The notes beneath the pieces were generated by a model. It had not been told where the DNA came from. It made no database searches and worked only from the letters and a program-made list of their open reading frames with translations. Made by a program: the position numbers and the translations under genes. Below are positions 26,324-35,684 of a stretch of DNA of 64,000 bases, in pieces. Within the stretch, counting starts at the first letter, position 1, and each line of letters starts with the position of its first letter. The stretch is taken from NCBI RefSeq assembly GCF_039521975.1, contig NZ_BAAACZ010000029.1:72293-136292 (forward strand). The letters are read 5' to 3'. This DNA comes from Alkalibacillus silvisoli (GTDB lineage: Bacteria; Bacillota; Bacilli; Bacillales; Alkalibacillaceae).

Positions 26324-28480
26324 ATGGCCGTTAGAACATATATGAAAAACACACTAGGGAAATGGCGTTGGGCTGTTTACAGTGTTGCTATATTAATTTT
26401 GTTAAGTTTATTAGGATTTATGTTTATTTTGTTAGGTGGACGCTTTGTTGTCGATGAACAACACTTTGTCTTCTCTGAATCGACTGTACTTCAAACTGAA
26501 GAAGGAGAAGAAGTGGTCAAGCTGTACGATGAAAACCGTACTTACGTGCCACTTGATACCGTTCCAGAACATGTTGTTGATGCGTTCTTAGCAATTGAGG
26601 ATCATAGATTTTACGATCATAGTGGTGTTGACTTTTGGGCTGTTGGACGAGCGGTATATCGTGATATAACGACGTTTAGCAAAGCTGAAGGAGCCAGTAC
26701 CATTACACAACAGCTTGTAAAAAATGTTTCATTAACGAATGATCAAACGTGGCTTCGTAAAACGAAAGAAGTGATGGGTGCGATTTATTTAGAAAGACAG
26801 CGCTCAAAGGATGAAATATTAGAATACTATTTAAATGAAATATACTTTGGAAATGGGATCTATGGTGTAGAAGAAGCAGCCCAAACATTCTTCTCTAAGC
26901 CTATTTCAGATTTATCAATTTCTGAAGGTGCCTTATTAGCCGCAATGCCAAGAGCACCAAACTATTATTCACCATTAAATGATGAAGAGCGGGCATTAGA
27001 GCGACGTAACCTAGTATTGGAGCGAATGTATCAAATTGGGATGATCGATGCAGAAACAGCCCGACATGAACAAGGCAAAACACTAGGTTTAGAACTTGGT
27101 GAAACCAATGAAAGCGCATGGTTAAGTAGTTATGTCGATTTAGTGTTAGATGAATTAGAAGAAGATTATCATCTATCACGTGATGAGGTTTATACAGGTG
27201 GTTATCGTATTACAGTTGGTCTAGATCCTAAAGCACAGGAAACCGCTTATAAACGAATGCAACAAGATGAATACTACCAAGGTTCACAAGAAGGTGTTGA
27301 AGGGGCGACAGTGATTTTAGATCAAGAAACGGGTGTCGTGCGTGCGGCTATTGGTGGCCGTGAGCATAATCGCGGTGATTTAAACCGAGTCAATGTAAAA
27401 AGGCAGCCAGGCTCTACATTCAAACCATTAGTTGTCTATGGTCCAGCACTAGAAGAGAGTTTATATCATCCATATACGTTGCTAATAGATGAGCCATTAG
27501 ATTTTGGGGATTATAGTCCGAGAAACTTTGATGATTCCTATGATGGTGAGATCACGATGTATGATGCTTTAAAGGATTCTAAAAACGTACCTGCTGTTGG
27601 ATTACTTGATGAAATGGGTGTTGATGATAGCTTAGAATATGTCCGAGATTTAGGATTTGAATTGGATGAAAATGGCCTTTCAGTTGCTTTAGGTGGTTTA
27701 GAAGAAGGGATCTCACCGTTACACATGGCAGCATTATATCGTACTTTTGAACAAGGTGGGGAGTATATTGAGCCTTATACAATCATTGCAGTCGAAAACC
27801 GGAATGAAGAAGTATTAGACGCACCAACTCCAGAAGTTGAACGGTTATTCTCAGCCCAAACATCGTGGTATTTAACACGTATGCTTCAAGGTGTTGTAAC
27901 AGATGGAACTGCTGATAGTATGCAATATACGAAAGATTTCGCAGGAAAAACGGGTTCAACTCAACACCCACACCATGATGGTGGTGTAAGAGATGCATGG
28001 TTTATTGGTTTTAATTCTGATTATACTATTGCATCTTGGATTGGTTATGATGTGAGTGATGAAGAACATTATTTAACCGCGGGTAGTCATTTAGCGACTG
28101 CGTTAGTTGATTCTATGATAACCGAACTTGATGAAGTGAAAGACTTTCAAACAAGTTTTGTCGTACCAGATGGTGTTGATGATTTAGAACCACCAATTAG
28201 ATTACCAGAAATTATGGACTTAACCGCTAATGTGTCATTAGGCTTTTTAGATGGGTTATATGTCGATTTAAATTGGTCAGATGAAACGGATGGACGGATT
28301 AATTATGATGTTTATCGTGAATTAGGTGGAGAAGTCGAAAAGTTAGGCACTGTAACAGGTGAAACGAGCTATCGTGTAAGGCAAGTGCAAATGCTCGATA
28401 ATCCGTCATATTACGTAATTCCAATCAATCCGCTAAATAATGAAGAAGGTGAAGAGTCAAATCGGGATTCAGCATTTTAA
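26324..28480 (+). CDS. pbpF: Class A penicillin-binding protein PbpF (glycosyltransferase/transpeptidase)
   Basis: A 718-residue membrane-anchored cell-wall synthase. One N-terminal membrane segment (about 17-37) is followed by a GT51 glycosyltransferase domain (catalytic E92 in AIEDHRFY, then GASTITQQLVKN) and a transpeptidase domain with SxxK (S364, K367), SxN (S419-N421) and KTG (542-544). The last ~90 residues look like a fibronectin-like tail. It polymerises and cross-links peptidoglycan outside the membrane. Position before hemE matches pbpF of B. subtilis. The ATG follows GAGGTGG. Confidence 0.92.
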   Translation: MAVRTYMKNTLGKWRWAVYSVAILILLSLLGFMFILLGGRFVVDEQHFVFSESTVLQTEEGEEVVKLYDENRTYVPLDTVPEHVVDAFLAIEDHRFYDHSGVDFWAVGRAVYRDITTFSKAEGASTITQQLVKNVSLTNDQTWLRKTKEVMGAIYLERQRSKDEILEYYLNEIYFGNGIYGVEEAAQTFFSKPISDLSISEGALLAAMPRAPNYYSPLNDEERALERRNLVLERMYQIGMIDAETARHEQGKTLGLELGETNESAWLSSYVDLVLDELEEDYHLSRDEVYTGGYRITVGLDPKAQETAYKRMQQDEYYQGSQEGVEGATVILDQETGVVRAAIGGREHNRGDLNRVNVKRQPGSTFKPLVVYGPALEESLYHPYTLLIDEPLDFGDYSPRNFDDSYDGEITMYDALKDSKNVPAVGLLDEMGVDDSLEYVRDLGFELDENGLSVALGGLEEGISPLHMAALYRTFEQGGEYIEPYTIIAVENRNEEVLDAPTPEVERLFSAQTSWYLTRMLQGVVTDGTADSMQYTKDFAGKTGSTQHPHHDGGVRDAWFIGFNSDYTIASWIGYDVSDEEHYLTAGSHLATALVDSMITELDEVKDFQTSFVVPDGVDDLEPPIRLPEIMDLTANVSLGFLDGLYVDLNWSDETDGRINYDVYRELGGEVEKLGTVTGETSYRVRQVQMLDNPSYYVIPINPLNNEEGEESNRDSAF

Positions 28481-28607
28481 TTATTAAATTAAAAATTGTA
28501 TAAACAAAGAATTAGTCAAATTAATGACATTTCAAGTCTATTACTATACAGTTACATTATTTTGTTTTATATTGAAATCAGATGGCAAGATGAAAGGTGA
28601 GAACTCT

Positions 28608-29639
28608 ATGACACAATTCAATGACACGATTTTAAGAGCTTATCGTGGAGAGAAGACAGATTACACACCACTTTGGTTTATGCGTCAAGCTGGCCGCTCT
28701 CAGCCTGAGTACAACAAGCTAAAGGAAAAGTATTCATTATTTGAAATCACACATCAACCAGAACTATGCGCATACGTGACTGAGCTTCCGGTTGTGAACT
28801 ATCAAACAGATGCTGCTATTCTTTATAAAGACATCATGTCTCCACTACCGGCAATGGGGGTTGATGTTGAAATCAAAGCAGGTGTTGGCCCTGTTATTTA
28901 TAACCCGATTAAAACGAAGGCAGACGTTGAAAAACTAAAGGAATTAAACCCAGAAGATGACGTGCCTTATGTATTAGACACGATCAAGATTTTAACAGAA
29001 GAGAAGTTAAATGTTCCGCTGATCGGCTTTAGTGGTGCACCTTTTACATTAGCAAGCTATATGATTGAAGGTGGGCCATCAAAACAATACAATAAAACTA
29101 AAGCAATGATGTATGGCGACTCAAAGACTTGGTTTGCGTTAATGGATAAGTTAGGTGATATGATCATCACCTATACAAAAGCGCAGATTGCATCAGGTGC
29201 AAAAGCCATTCAAATTTTTGACTCTTGGGTAGGAGCTGTTAGTGCAGCTGATTATCGTATTTTCATTAAACCGGTGATGGAGAAGATTTTTAATGCACTA
29301 AAAGAAGAAGATGTTCCAACGATTCTATTTGGAATTGGGGCAAATCATTTATTATTAGAGTTTAATGTTTTACCTGTTTCAACAGTAGGGTTAGATTGGC
29401 GTACATCCGTTTCTCAAGCTAGAGAAATGGGGATTACAAGCTCCTTACAGGGTAACTTAGACCCAGCGATTTTACTAGCTGATTGGGATGTAATTGAAAA
29501 ACGTACAAAAGAAATACTTGACCAAGGAAAAGATGAAGAAGGTTATATCTTTAACCTAGGACACGGCGTATTCCCAGATATTGAACCAGATACGCTGAAG
29601 CGCTTAGCGGCGTTAGTCCACGACTACACTTCGAAGTAA
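28608..29639 (+). CDS. hemE: Uroporphyrinogen decarboxylase HemE
   Basis: A 343-residue enzyme converting uroporphyrinogen III to coproporphyrinogen III. The family motif PLWFMRQAGRSQPEY lies near the N-terminus, with FSGAPFTLASYM and the terminal FNLGHGVFPD. The frame is open upstream, but ATG 28608 with AAAGGTGAG is the normal start. It begins the hemE-hemH-hemY operon, as in B. subtilis. Confidence 0.95.
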   Translation: MTQFNDTILRAYRGEKTDYTPLWFMRQAGRSQPEYNKLKEKYSLFEITHQPELCAYVTELPVVNYQTDAAILYKDIMSPLPAMGVDVEIKAGVGPVIYNPIKTKADVEKLKELNPEDDVPYVLDTIKILTEEKLNVPLIGFSGAPFTLASYMIEGGPSKQYNKTKAMMYGDSKTWFALMDKLGDMIITYTKAQIASGAKAIQIFDSWVGAVSAADYRIFIKPVMEKIFNALKEEDVPTILFGIGANHLLLEFNVLPVSTVGLDWRTSVSQAREMGITSSLQGNLDPAILLADWDVIEKRTKEILDQGKDEEGYIFNLGHGVFPDIEPDTLKRLAALVHDYTSK

Positions 29640-29656
29640 GAGGAGTTGAAGAAACA

Positions 29657-30586
29657 ATGGCACAGAAAAAAGTAGGATTACTTGTTATGGCGTATGGAAC
29701 GCCTTACAAGGAAGAAGATTTAGAACGTTATTATACACATATTCGTAAGGGAAATCGCCCAACAGATGAAATGATTGAAGATTTACGTAGCCGTTATGAA
29801 GAAATCGGCGGTATTTCACCATTAGCACGCATTACACGTGAACAAGGTGAGACATTAGAAGCGAAATTAAATGAAGACCAAGATGAAGTAGAGTTCAAAT
29901 TATACTTAGGATTAAAACATATTGACCCATTTATAGAAGAGGCTGTTGAACAAATGGCAAAAGACGGAATCACTGAAGCAGTGAGTATTGTACTAGCGCC
30001 ACATTATTCAACATTCAGCATTAAATCTTATAACGGCCGTGCCCAAGAAGAAGCAAAAAAGCATGGTGTTGAGCTTAAGTCTGTTGTCGATTGGTATGAC
30101 GAGCCAGGTTACATTGAGTACTGGGTTGAACAAGTGAATAAAGTTTATGGTCAAATGACGGAAGTAGAGCGTAACAATGCTTGTTTAATCGTATCAGCTC
30201 ACAGCTTACCTGAGAAAATTATTCAAGAGAATGACCCATATCCAGAACAACTGCAACGTACAGCAGATCTAATCGCTGAACAAGCAGGTATTACTGATTA
30301 TGAGATTGGCTGGCAAAGTGAAGGTAACACTCCAGAGCCTTGGTTAGGCCCTGATGTTCAAGACTTAACACGTGACTTATTTGAACAAAAAGGGTACACA
30401 ACATTTGTCTATGCGCCAGCAGGCTTTGTATCTGATCATTTAGAAGTGTTATTTGACAATGATATTGAATGTAAAGAAGTATGTGATGATATTCAAGCTT
30501 CTTATTATCGCCCAGAAATGCCAAACTCTCATCCGAAGTTTATTAGTACATTATCTAAGGTTGTACTAGATACGATGAAGGGGTAA
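29657..30586 (+). CDS. hemH: Ferrochelatase HemH (CpfC, coproporphyrin-dependent pathway)
   Basis: A 309-residue ferrochelatase with GLLVMAYGTPYKEED at the start, the active-site region SAHSLPEK and a C-terminal GFVSDHLEVLFDNDIE. In Firmicutes this enzyme inserts iron into coproporphyrin III. It lies 17 bp after hemE with an AGGAGTTG site and 6 bp before hemY. Confidence 0.95.
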   Translation: MAQKKVGLLVMAYGTPYKEEDLERYYTHIRKGNRPTDEMIEDLRSRYEEIGGISPLARITREQGETLEAKLNEDQDEVEFKLYLGLKHIDPFIEEAVEQMAKDGITEAVSIVLAPHYSTFSIKSYNGRAQEEAKKHGVELKSVVDWYDEPGYIEYWVEQVNKVYGQMTEVERNNACLIVSAHSLPEKIIQENDPYPEQLQRTADLIAEQAGITDYEIGWQSEGNTPEPWLGPDVQDLTRDLFEQKGYTTFVYAPAGFVSDHLEVLFDNDIECKEVCDDIQASYYRPEMPNSHPKFISTLSKVVLDTMKG

Positions 30587-30592
30587 TCCTTT

Positions 30593-31975
30593 ATGACTCA
30601 TAAGCGTAAGCAAATTGCAATTATCGGCGGTGGCATTACAGGTCTCACCGCCGCTTATTATTTACAAAAGAATGAAGTCGATGCTGATATCACATTAATC
30701 GAAAAGGAAGACCACTTAGGTGGTAAAATTATGACCGTTGAGCGTGATGGCTTTACGATCGAACGTGGTCCTGATTCCTTTTTAGAACGAAAAACGACAG
30801 CAAAGCATTTAGTAGAAGATTTAGGCTTAGACGATCAGTTAATTAGAAGTGCTACAGGTAAAGCATTCATCTTATCACAAGACCAGCTTCATCCAATGCC
30901 GCAAGGGGCTGTGATGGGAATTCCAACAAAGTTAGCCCCATTTTTTAGCTCAACATTATTTACTTTTAAAGGTAAATTAGATGCTTTAAAAGACTACACG
31001 ATGGCTAAAACAGAAGTAGAAGATGATATATCAGTTGGTCACTTCTTCCGCCGTCGTTTAGGTGATGAAGTTGTCGACAGGTTGATTCATCCACTCATTT
31101 CGGGAATTTATGCGGGTGACATTGACAAGCTTAGCTTAAAAGCGACATTCCCACATTTTCTTGAAACGGAAAAGAAGCATGGTAGCTTAATTCGTGGCTT
31201 ACAAAAGTCGACACCGAAAAAGCAAACCGGTGGGCAAAAGCAAGGGATGTTCTTAACACTTGATGGTGGCTTAAAGACATTAGTTGATGGTTTTATAGAT
31301 GCGGTAACTTGTGAGGTTCTTACGTCAACGGGTGTTAGTCAAGTTGAAAAGCAAAATGATCGTTACTTGTTACATATTAATGGTCAAGAAGAGCCGTTAG
31401 AAGCTGATTACGTCATTGCGACAACACCACACCATGTAACACAACAAATGTTCAGCCAGCATGAATTTATGCAGGAGCTATCTGAGACAAAGAATACATC
31501 CGTTGCCAATGTTGCGATGGCCTTTGATGAAGACGCGGTTAAGAATTTACCAGATGGAACTGGCTTTGTTGTTTCACGAAAAGAAGATTACCGGATTACC
31601 GCTTGTACGTGGACCCATAAAAAATGGCCACACACAACACCAGAAGGGTCTGTCTTACTTCGTGCCTACGTTGGTAAGCCAGGCGATGAAGAAGTATTAG
31701 AGCTATCAGATGATGAGATTTCAAAAATCGTTATTAACGATTTGAAGCGAATTATGACAATCGAAAAAGAGCCGAAGTTTAAAGTGATCACACGTTGGTA
31801 TGACGCCATGCCACAATATACAGTCGGCCACCTTCAACGATTAGAAAAGCTAGAAGAGAAAGTGAATGAGCAGCTACCAGGCGTGTATTTAATCGGTAAC
31901 GCCTATCGCGGTGTCGGTTTACCAGATTGTATGGACCAAGCGATTAGAGTGGTAGAAGAAATAGCTGAGAACTAA
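30593..31975 (+). CDS. hemY: Coproporphyrinogen/protoporphyrinogen oxidase HemY (CgoX)
   Basis: A 460-residue flavin enzyme. The N-terminal FAD-binding motif is GGGITGLTAAYYL and the second-strand acid lies in LIEKEDHLGGK; the C-terminal NAYRGVGLPDCMDQA is typical of the family. It oxidises coproporphyrinogen III, the step before iron insertion. It is the last gene of hemEHY; a weak hairpin and then array C follow. Confidence 0.95.
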   Translation: MTHKRKQIAIIGGGITGLTAAYYLQKNEVDADITLIEKEDHLGGKIMTVERDGFTIERGPDSFLERKTTAKHLVEDLGLDDQLIRSATGKAFILSQDQLHPMPQGAVMGIPTKLAPFFSSTLFTFKGKLDALKDYTMAKTEVEDDISVGHFFRRRLGDEVVDRLIHPLISGIYAGDIDKLSLKATFPHFLETEKKHGSLIRGLQKSTPKKQTGGQKQGMFLTLDGGLKTLVDGFIDAVTCEVLTSTGVSQVEKQNDRYLLHINGQEEPLEADYVIATTPHHVTQQMFSQHEFMQELSETKNTSVANVAMAFDEDAVKNLPDGTGFVVSRKEDYRITACTWTHKKWPHTTPEGSVLLRAYVGKPGDEEVLELSDDEISKIVINDLKRIMTIEKEPKFKVITRWYDAMPQYTVGHLQRLEKLEEKVNEQLPGVYLIGNAYRGVGLPDCMDQAIRVVEEIAEN

Positions 31976-31982
31976 TTTAATT

Positions 31983-32040
31983 TATAAGGGTTGTCTTCAT
32001 AGTCATAAAAAGTGGCTGATTGAGGGCAGCCTTTTAATTT
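31983..32040 (+). terminator. Probable terminator after hemY
   Basis: AAGGGTTGTCTTCA can pair imperfectly, with G-U pairs and a bulge, with TGAGGGCAGCCTT, followed by TTTAATTTT. Confidence 0.55.
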
Positions 32041-32047
32041 TATAAAA

Positions 32048-32150
32048 GTATTCAGGCGATTTTTTAGATAATCAGGAGAAATCCATGATAATCGGGCGAA
32101 ATTTTAATTAATCAGGCGAACGCCTAATTAATTAAACGTTCGCCTGAAAA
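32048..32150 (+). repeat. Phased intergenic repeat array C (GGCGA core, 20-bp period)
   Basis: Core copies start at 32054, 32074, 32094 and 32114, exactly 20 bp apart, the second degraded to AGGAGA. The last reads TCAGGCGAACG and pairs with CGTTCGCCTGA (32137-32147) around a loop containing AATTAATT. It is the third member of the family seen at arrays A and B and lies between converging hemY and yhfH. Confidence 0.9.
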
Positions 32151-32170
32151 GACCTGAATTTGTTACATAG

Positions 32171-32209
32171 AAACACGCTCAAATAATTCTTTGAGCGTGT
32201 TTTTGTTTT
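32171..32209. terminator. Hairpin/terminator downstream of yhfH
   Basis: ACACGCTCAA (32173-32182) pairs with TTGAGCGTGT (32191-32200). The plus strand has TTTTTGTTTTT after it; the minus strand, which would serve yhfH, has a weaker T run. Possibly a second stop for hemY transcripts. Confidence 0.7.
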
Positions 32210-32232
32210 TGGATGGATGGTTAAATGATAAA

Positions 32233-32361
32233 CTAGTTTATGGTATTACATTTCTCACATTTGTTCGTGTAACAATCGGCTTGCTCAACCATGTCTTGTT
32301 TACAAACTACGCATTGCTTTTTCGGTAGGTTGCGAAAAAACTGTACAGGTGACATTAACAT
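32233..32361 (-). CDS. yhfH: YhfH-family small zinc-ribbon-like protein
   Basis: A 42-residue protein with four cysteines in a CVVC...CEKC zinc-ribbon spacing plus one intervening cysteine, and the QFFRNLPKKQC opening seen in YhfH-like proteins. A perfect AAGGAGG lies eight bases before the ATG. In B. subtilis yhfH is also next to yhfI and lplJ (from memory), which supports the name. Function unknown; metal binding is inferred from the cysteines. Confidence 0.82.
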   Translation of the reverse strand: MLMSPVQFFRNLPKKQCVVCKQDMVEQADCYTNKCEKCNTIN

Positions 32362-32486
32362 GAGTAAGTCCTCCTTAGGAATTTGAATTTTTAGAAAACT
32401 TATCTTGTACTTATACTATACTGTATTAATACAGATTTGTTAAGTGTTAATCTGTTATATAACTTAAAATGAGAGGATAGTCCTAT

Positions 32487-33224
32487 ATGGAGTTAAAGGT
32501 GATTGGATATTGGGGCGCTTATCCAGAAGCTGAAAGCGCGACGTCATGCTATTTACTAGAACAGGATGGTTTTAAAGTGGTGATTGATTTAGGAAGTGGG
32601 GCCTTATCGAGATTGCAACAGTATGTAACAGTTGATGAAATCGATGCTGTTGTATTATCACACTTTCATCACGATCATGTAGCTGACCTTGGCTCATTTC
32701 AGTATGCTTGTTTAGTACAGCAACAATTGAAAAATATTCAAGGTCATATTCCGATCTATGCAGCAGATGACAATGAAACAGATTTTAATCAGCTTAATCA
32801 CGTTGCAACAAAAGGAAAAGGGTATCAAGCAGGGAAAGACTTAAACATCGGACCGTTAACTTTTTCGTTTCAAAAAACGAAACATCCGAAAACGTGTTAT
32901 GCGATGCGTGTCACAAATGGCGAGAAGACGTTTGTTTACACAGCTGATACAGCGTTTTTCCCAGAGTTAGCTGGTTTTGCAAAAGGAGCTGACTTGTTAG
33001 TTGCAGAAAGTAGTTTTTACAAAGGAATGGACGGGGCGAAAGCTGGGCACATGACAGGTGAAGAATGTGGTAAATTAGCAAGAGATGCGAGTGTAGGAGC
33101 GTTATGGTTAACGCATTTACCTCATTTTGGAGAACATGATGACTTAGTCAATGAATCTCAGTCGCTATATAATGGCAGTGTCACGCTTGCGTATGAAGGA
33201 TTAACGTGGCGTTCTAAAGGGTAA
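32487..33224 (+). CDS. yhfI: Metallo-beta-lactamase-fold hydrolase YhfI
   Basis: A 245-residue MBL-fold enzyme with the metal motif HFHHDHVADL (about 59-68), a GHMTGEECG region and a final THLPHFGE. It resembles RNase Z-like or cyclic-phosphodiesterase-like hydrolases; the substrate is unknown. Gene order yhfH-yhfI-lplJ matches B. subtilis. The ATG has AGAGGAT upstream. Confidence 0.9.
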   Translation: MELKVIGYWGAYPEAESATSCYLLEQDGFKVVIDLGSGALSRLQQYVTVDEIDAVVLSHFHHDHVADLGSFQYACLVQQQLKNIQGHIPIYAADDNETDFNQLNHVATKGKGYQAGKDLNIGPLTFSFQKTKHPKTCYAMRVTNGEKTFVYTADTAFFPELAGFAKGADLLVAESSFYKGMDGAKAGHMTGEECGKLARDASVGALWLTHLPHFGEHDDLVNESQSLYNGSVTLAYEGLTWRSKG

Positions 33225-33288
33225 TCATTGCGAATGTTGTCATAGTTTCTTATACTTTTATTAGAGAGATGAGAAGGGGGCTTATTGA

Positions 33289-34296
33289 ATGTTATATTTT
33301 ATTGATAATGAAGGCATTACAGATCCACAACTTAATCTAGCGATTGAAGAATATGCATTAAAACATTTAAACATTGATGATGATCAGCAATACTTATTAT
33401 TTTACGTAAATGGACCGTCCATTATTGTTGGTAAAAACCAAAATTCTGTAGAAGAGATTAATACAGATTTCGTTGATGCGAATAATATTAAAGTTGTTCG
33501 CCGATTATCTGGTGGTGGCGCCGTATATCACGATTTAGGTAACTTAAACTTCAGCTTTTTAGCTAAAGATGAAGGGAATAACTTTAGTAACTTTAAAAAA
33601 TTCACTCAGCCTGTAGTAGACGCACTCCAGAAGTTAGGGGTTAATGCTGAGTTATCAGGGCGTAATGACATTACAGCAGATGGCCGAAAGATTTCAGGTA
33701 ATGCTCAATTTACAACAAAAGGTCGAATGTTTAGCCACGGAACGCTCATGTTTGATTCTGAAGTTGAAAATGTCATTCAGTCTTTACGCGTTAAATCTGA
33801 AAAAATCCGTTCAAAAGGCATTAAATCAATCCGCAGTCGTGTCGCGAACATTTCTGAGTTTATTGATGAAAATATTACGATGGAAGACTTCAAAGAAACG
33901 TTACTGAAATACATTTTCGATGTGGAAGATGTTAAAGATGTCCCGCGATATGAACTGACTGAAGAAGATTGGAAGAAAATCCGCGAAATTTCTGAGTCAC
34001 GCTATCAGAAATGGGACTGGAACTATGGCCGTTCACCAGCTTTCAACATTCAGCATTCAAAGCGTGTTGAAGGTGTTGGATCGTATGATGTACGCCTAGA
34101 TGTGAAAAAAGGTGTGATCCAAGATATCACGATCTTCGGTGACTTCTTCGGTATCGGTGAAGTGTCAGATGTAGAGGACAAGCTTAAAGGTGTTAAATAC
34201 GAACGTGAGGCAATTCAAGCAGCGTTAAAAGATATAGATATACAACACTATTTAGGCAAAATTGAAGATGAAGACTTCATGTCTTTAGTTTATTAA
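33289..34296 (+). CDS. lplJ: Lipoate-protein ligase LplJ
   Basis: A 335-residue ligase that activates free lipoate and attaches it to dehydrogenase and glycine-cleavage proteins. The biotin/lipoate-ligase fold shows RRLSGGGAVYHDLGNLNFS (about 64-82), GRNDI and SGNAQ motifs, and a C-terminal accessory domain (YGRSPAFNIQHSKR onward). GAAGGGGG precedes the ATG. It lies downstream of yhfI as in B. subtilis. Confidence 0.95.
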   Translation: MLYFIDNEGITDPQLNLAIEEYALKHLNIDDDQQYLLFYVNGPSIIVGKNQNSVEEINTDFVDANNIKVVRRLSGGGAVYHDLGNLNFSFLAKDEGNNFSNFKKFTQPVVDALQKLGVNAELSGRNDITADGRKISGNAQFTTKGRMFSHGTLMFDSEVENVIQSLRVKSEKIRSKGIKSIRSRVANISEFIDENITMEDFKETLLKYIFDVEDVKDVPRYELTEEDWKKIREISESRYQKWDWNYGRSPAFNIQHSKRVEGVGSYDVRLDVKKGVIQDITIFGDFFGIGEVSDVEDKLKGVKYEREAIQAALKDIDIQHYLGKIEDEDFMSLVY

Positions 34297-34300
34297 GTGA

Positions 34301-34338
34301 AAACCCGTCAAAGCTTATAAAAGCTCTGGCGGGTTTTT
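34301..34338. terminator. Bidirectional terminator between lplJ and the lipoprotein gene
   Basis: AAACCCGTCA...AGCTT pairs with AAGCT..TGGCGGGTTT (one mismatch, one G-U), with A and T runs on the two sides. Confidence 0.85.
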
Positions 34339-34343
34339 GTATT

Positions 34344-34898
34344 TTACTCCCGAACGGAAATTCTAAATGCATAAGTTGCTTCGCCGTAGTATTGATTATC
34401 CCAAGTGAGATAAGCAATGTAATGGTGTACACCAGGTTCTTCTGGCGCTTCAAACGTAGGATTGTCTTCGATTGCAAACTCTTCTTGCTTATCACCTAGT
34501 CGATAACGAGTCACGACAATACTACTTGGTTTTGGCGCAGCTTCATCAAAGGTGTCAAAGTCATCAACATTAGGTGTAATAGTATGTTGGATTCGTTGTC
34601 CGGCATTTACGATAGGTGTTTGGTACCCTTCAGTAAGCTCGCGTGGGTCACTACTTTCAAGGTCACACGGTTGTTCTTCAGGCTCCCAACAATAGTTGTC
34701 TAAACTTGGTGTGTATCCTCGGTCATTTACTGATATACGAAATGCAGGCGGTTCCTCTAGTACTAGACCGTTTTCAGTATCTTCTATGTATTCATTTTCA
34801 ACTTCCTCTTCCAGTTCGTTAGTAGGTGGCTTTACCTCTTCACCTGTACATGCAGTTAATAAAAGAATTCCACTAAGTAAAAATGTTATTTTTTTCAC
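34344..34898 (-). CDS. Acidic lipoprotein of unknown function (intact copy)
   Basis: A 184-residue lipoprotein. The GTG start after GGAGATG is followed by a signal peptide ending in LLTAC (lipobox), an acidic low-complexity linker (about 25-50) and a beta-rich domain with CWEPEEQPCDLE and a final YYGEATYAFRISVRE. I do not recognise a family. The paired cysteines may form a disulphide. A second, damaged copy lies directly upstream, and the cluster is divergent from an ABC transporter operon, suggesting a surface partner or immunity factor (inference only). Confidence 0.8.
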   Translation of the reverse strand: MKKITFLLSGILLLTACTGEEVKPPTNELEEEVENEYIEDTENGLVLEEPPAFRISVNDRGYTPSLDNYCWEPEEQPCDLESSDPRELTEGYQTPIVNAGQRIQHTITPNVDDFDTFDEAAPKPSSIVVTRYRLGDKQEEFAIEDNPTFEAPEEPGVHHYIAYLTWDNQYYGEATYAFRISVRE

Positions 34899-34957
34899 AG
34901 CTACATCTCCTCTATTGAAGATTAAAAAACTAATATCCCAAAGATAAAACCTACATT

Positions 34958-35516
34958 CTATTCACGAACAGTAAGTTTAAATCCGTGTATAGATTCCCCG
35001 TAATACTCATCATCCCATATGAGATGGAACAAATAATAATGTAATCCAGATTCTTCAGGGGCGCTAAAGGCTTCATTTTCCATTTTAAATTCTTCTTGTA
35101 TTTCACCTTGTTGGTATCGCATGACGACCACTTGATCCGGATCTGGAACTAAACCTCCTAATTTATCAAAGTCTTCTCCAGAAGTAACGATTCCATAAGA
35201 AATTTGTTCGTTAGCATTAACTAGGGTGTTTGGTAGTTCGCTCGTAATCTCGCGAGGGTCATTTTTTTCAAGGTCACACGGTCTTTCTTCAGGTTCCCAA
35301 CATAAGGTATCACGTGGAGAGAAAAGCTCTTCATTATCTACCTCTACTCAAATGTGGGCGGACTATCTAATCTAGCGTTTTCTTCTGATTCTTCCTCTAT
35401 GTTTTCCTGGTCACTTTCTGTATCTGATTCCAGTTCGTTAGTAGGTGGTTTAACCTCTTCACCTGTACAAGCAGTTAATAAAAGAATTCCACTAAGTAAA
35501 AATACTATTTTTTCAC
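34958..35516 (-). pseudogene. Damaged second copy of the acidic lipoprotein gene
   Basis: This stretch is a paralogue of the lipoprotein just downstream: same GTG and lipobox region (LLTACTGEEVKPPTNELE), same central CWEPEE.PCDLE and the same TVRE end. Two lesions break it. The A run after GTG has six instead of seven A residues, giving GTG AAA AAA TAG. A second -1 shift near 35348 produces a TAG after TTTGAG; one base restores VEVDNEELFSPRDTLCWEPEE. Both lesions involve one base, so read errors should be excluded before calling it dead. Confidence 0.75.
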
Positions 35517-35684
35517 AGCTACATCTCCTTTATTAAGAGGGGTATTATTTTAATATTCTAACATTTTGTTAACTTTTTATCAATTTTTTCCAAATAAAGA
35601 GGTGTTTAGAAATAAATGTAGAAAATAAACATTAATTATGTAGGAAGTTTTCCACTAAAAGTTATGAGGGGAGCTCACAATTTT

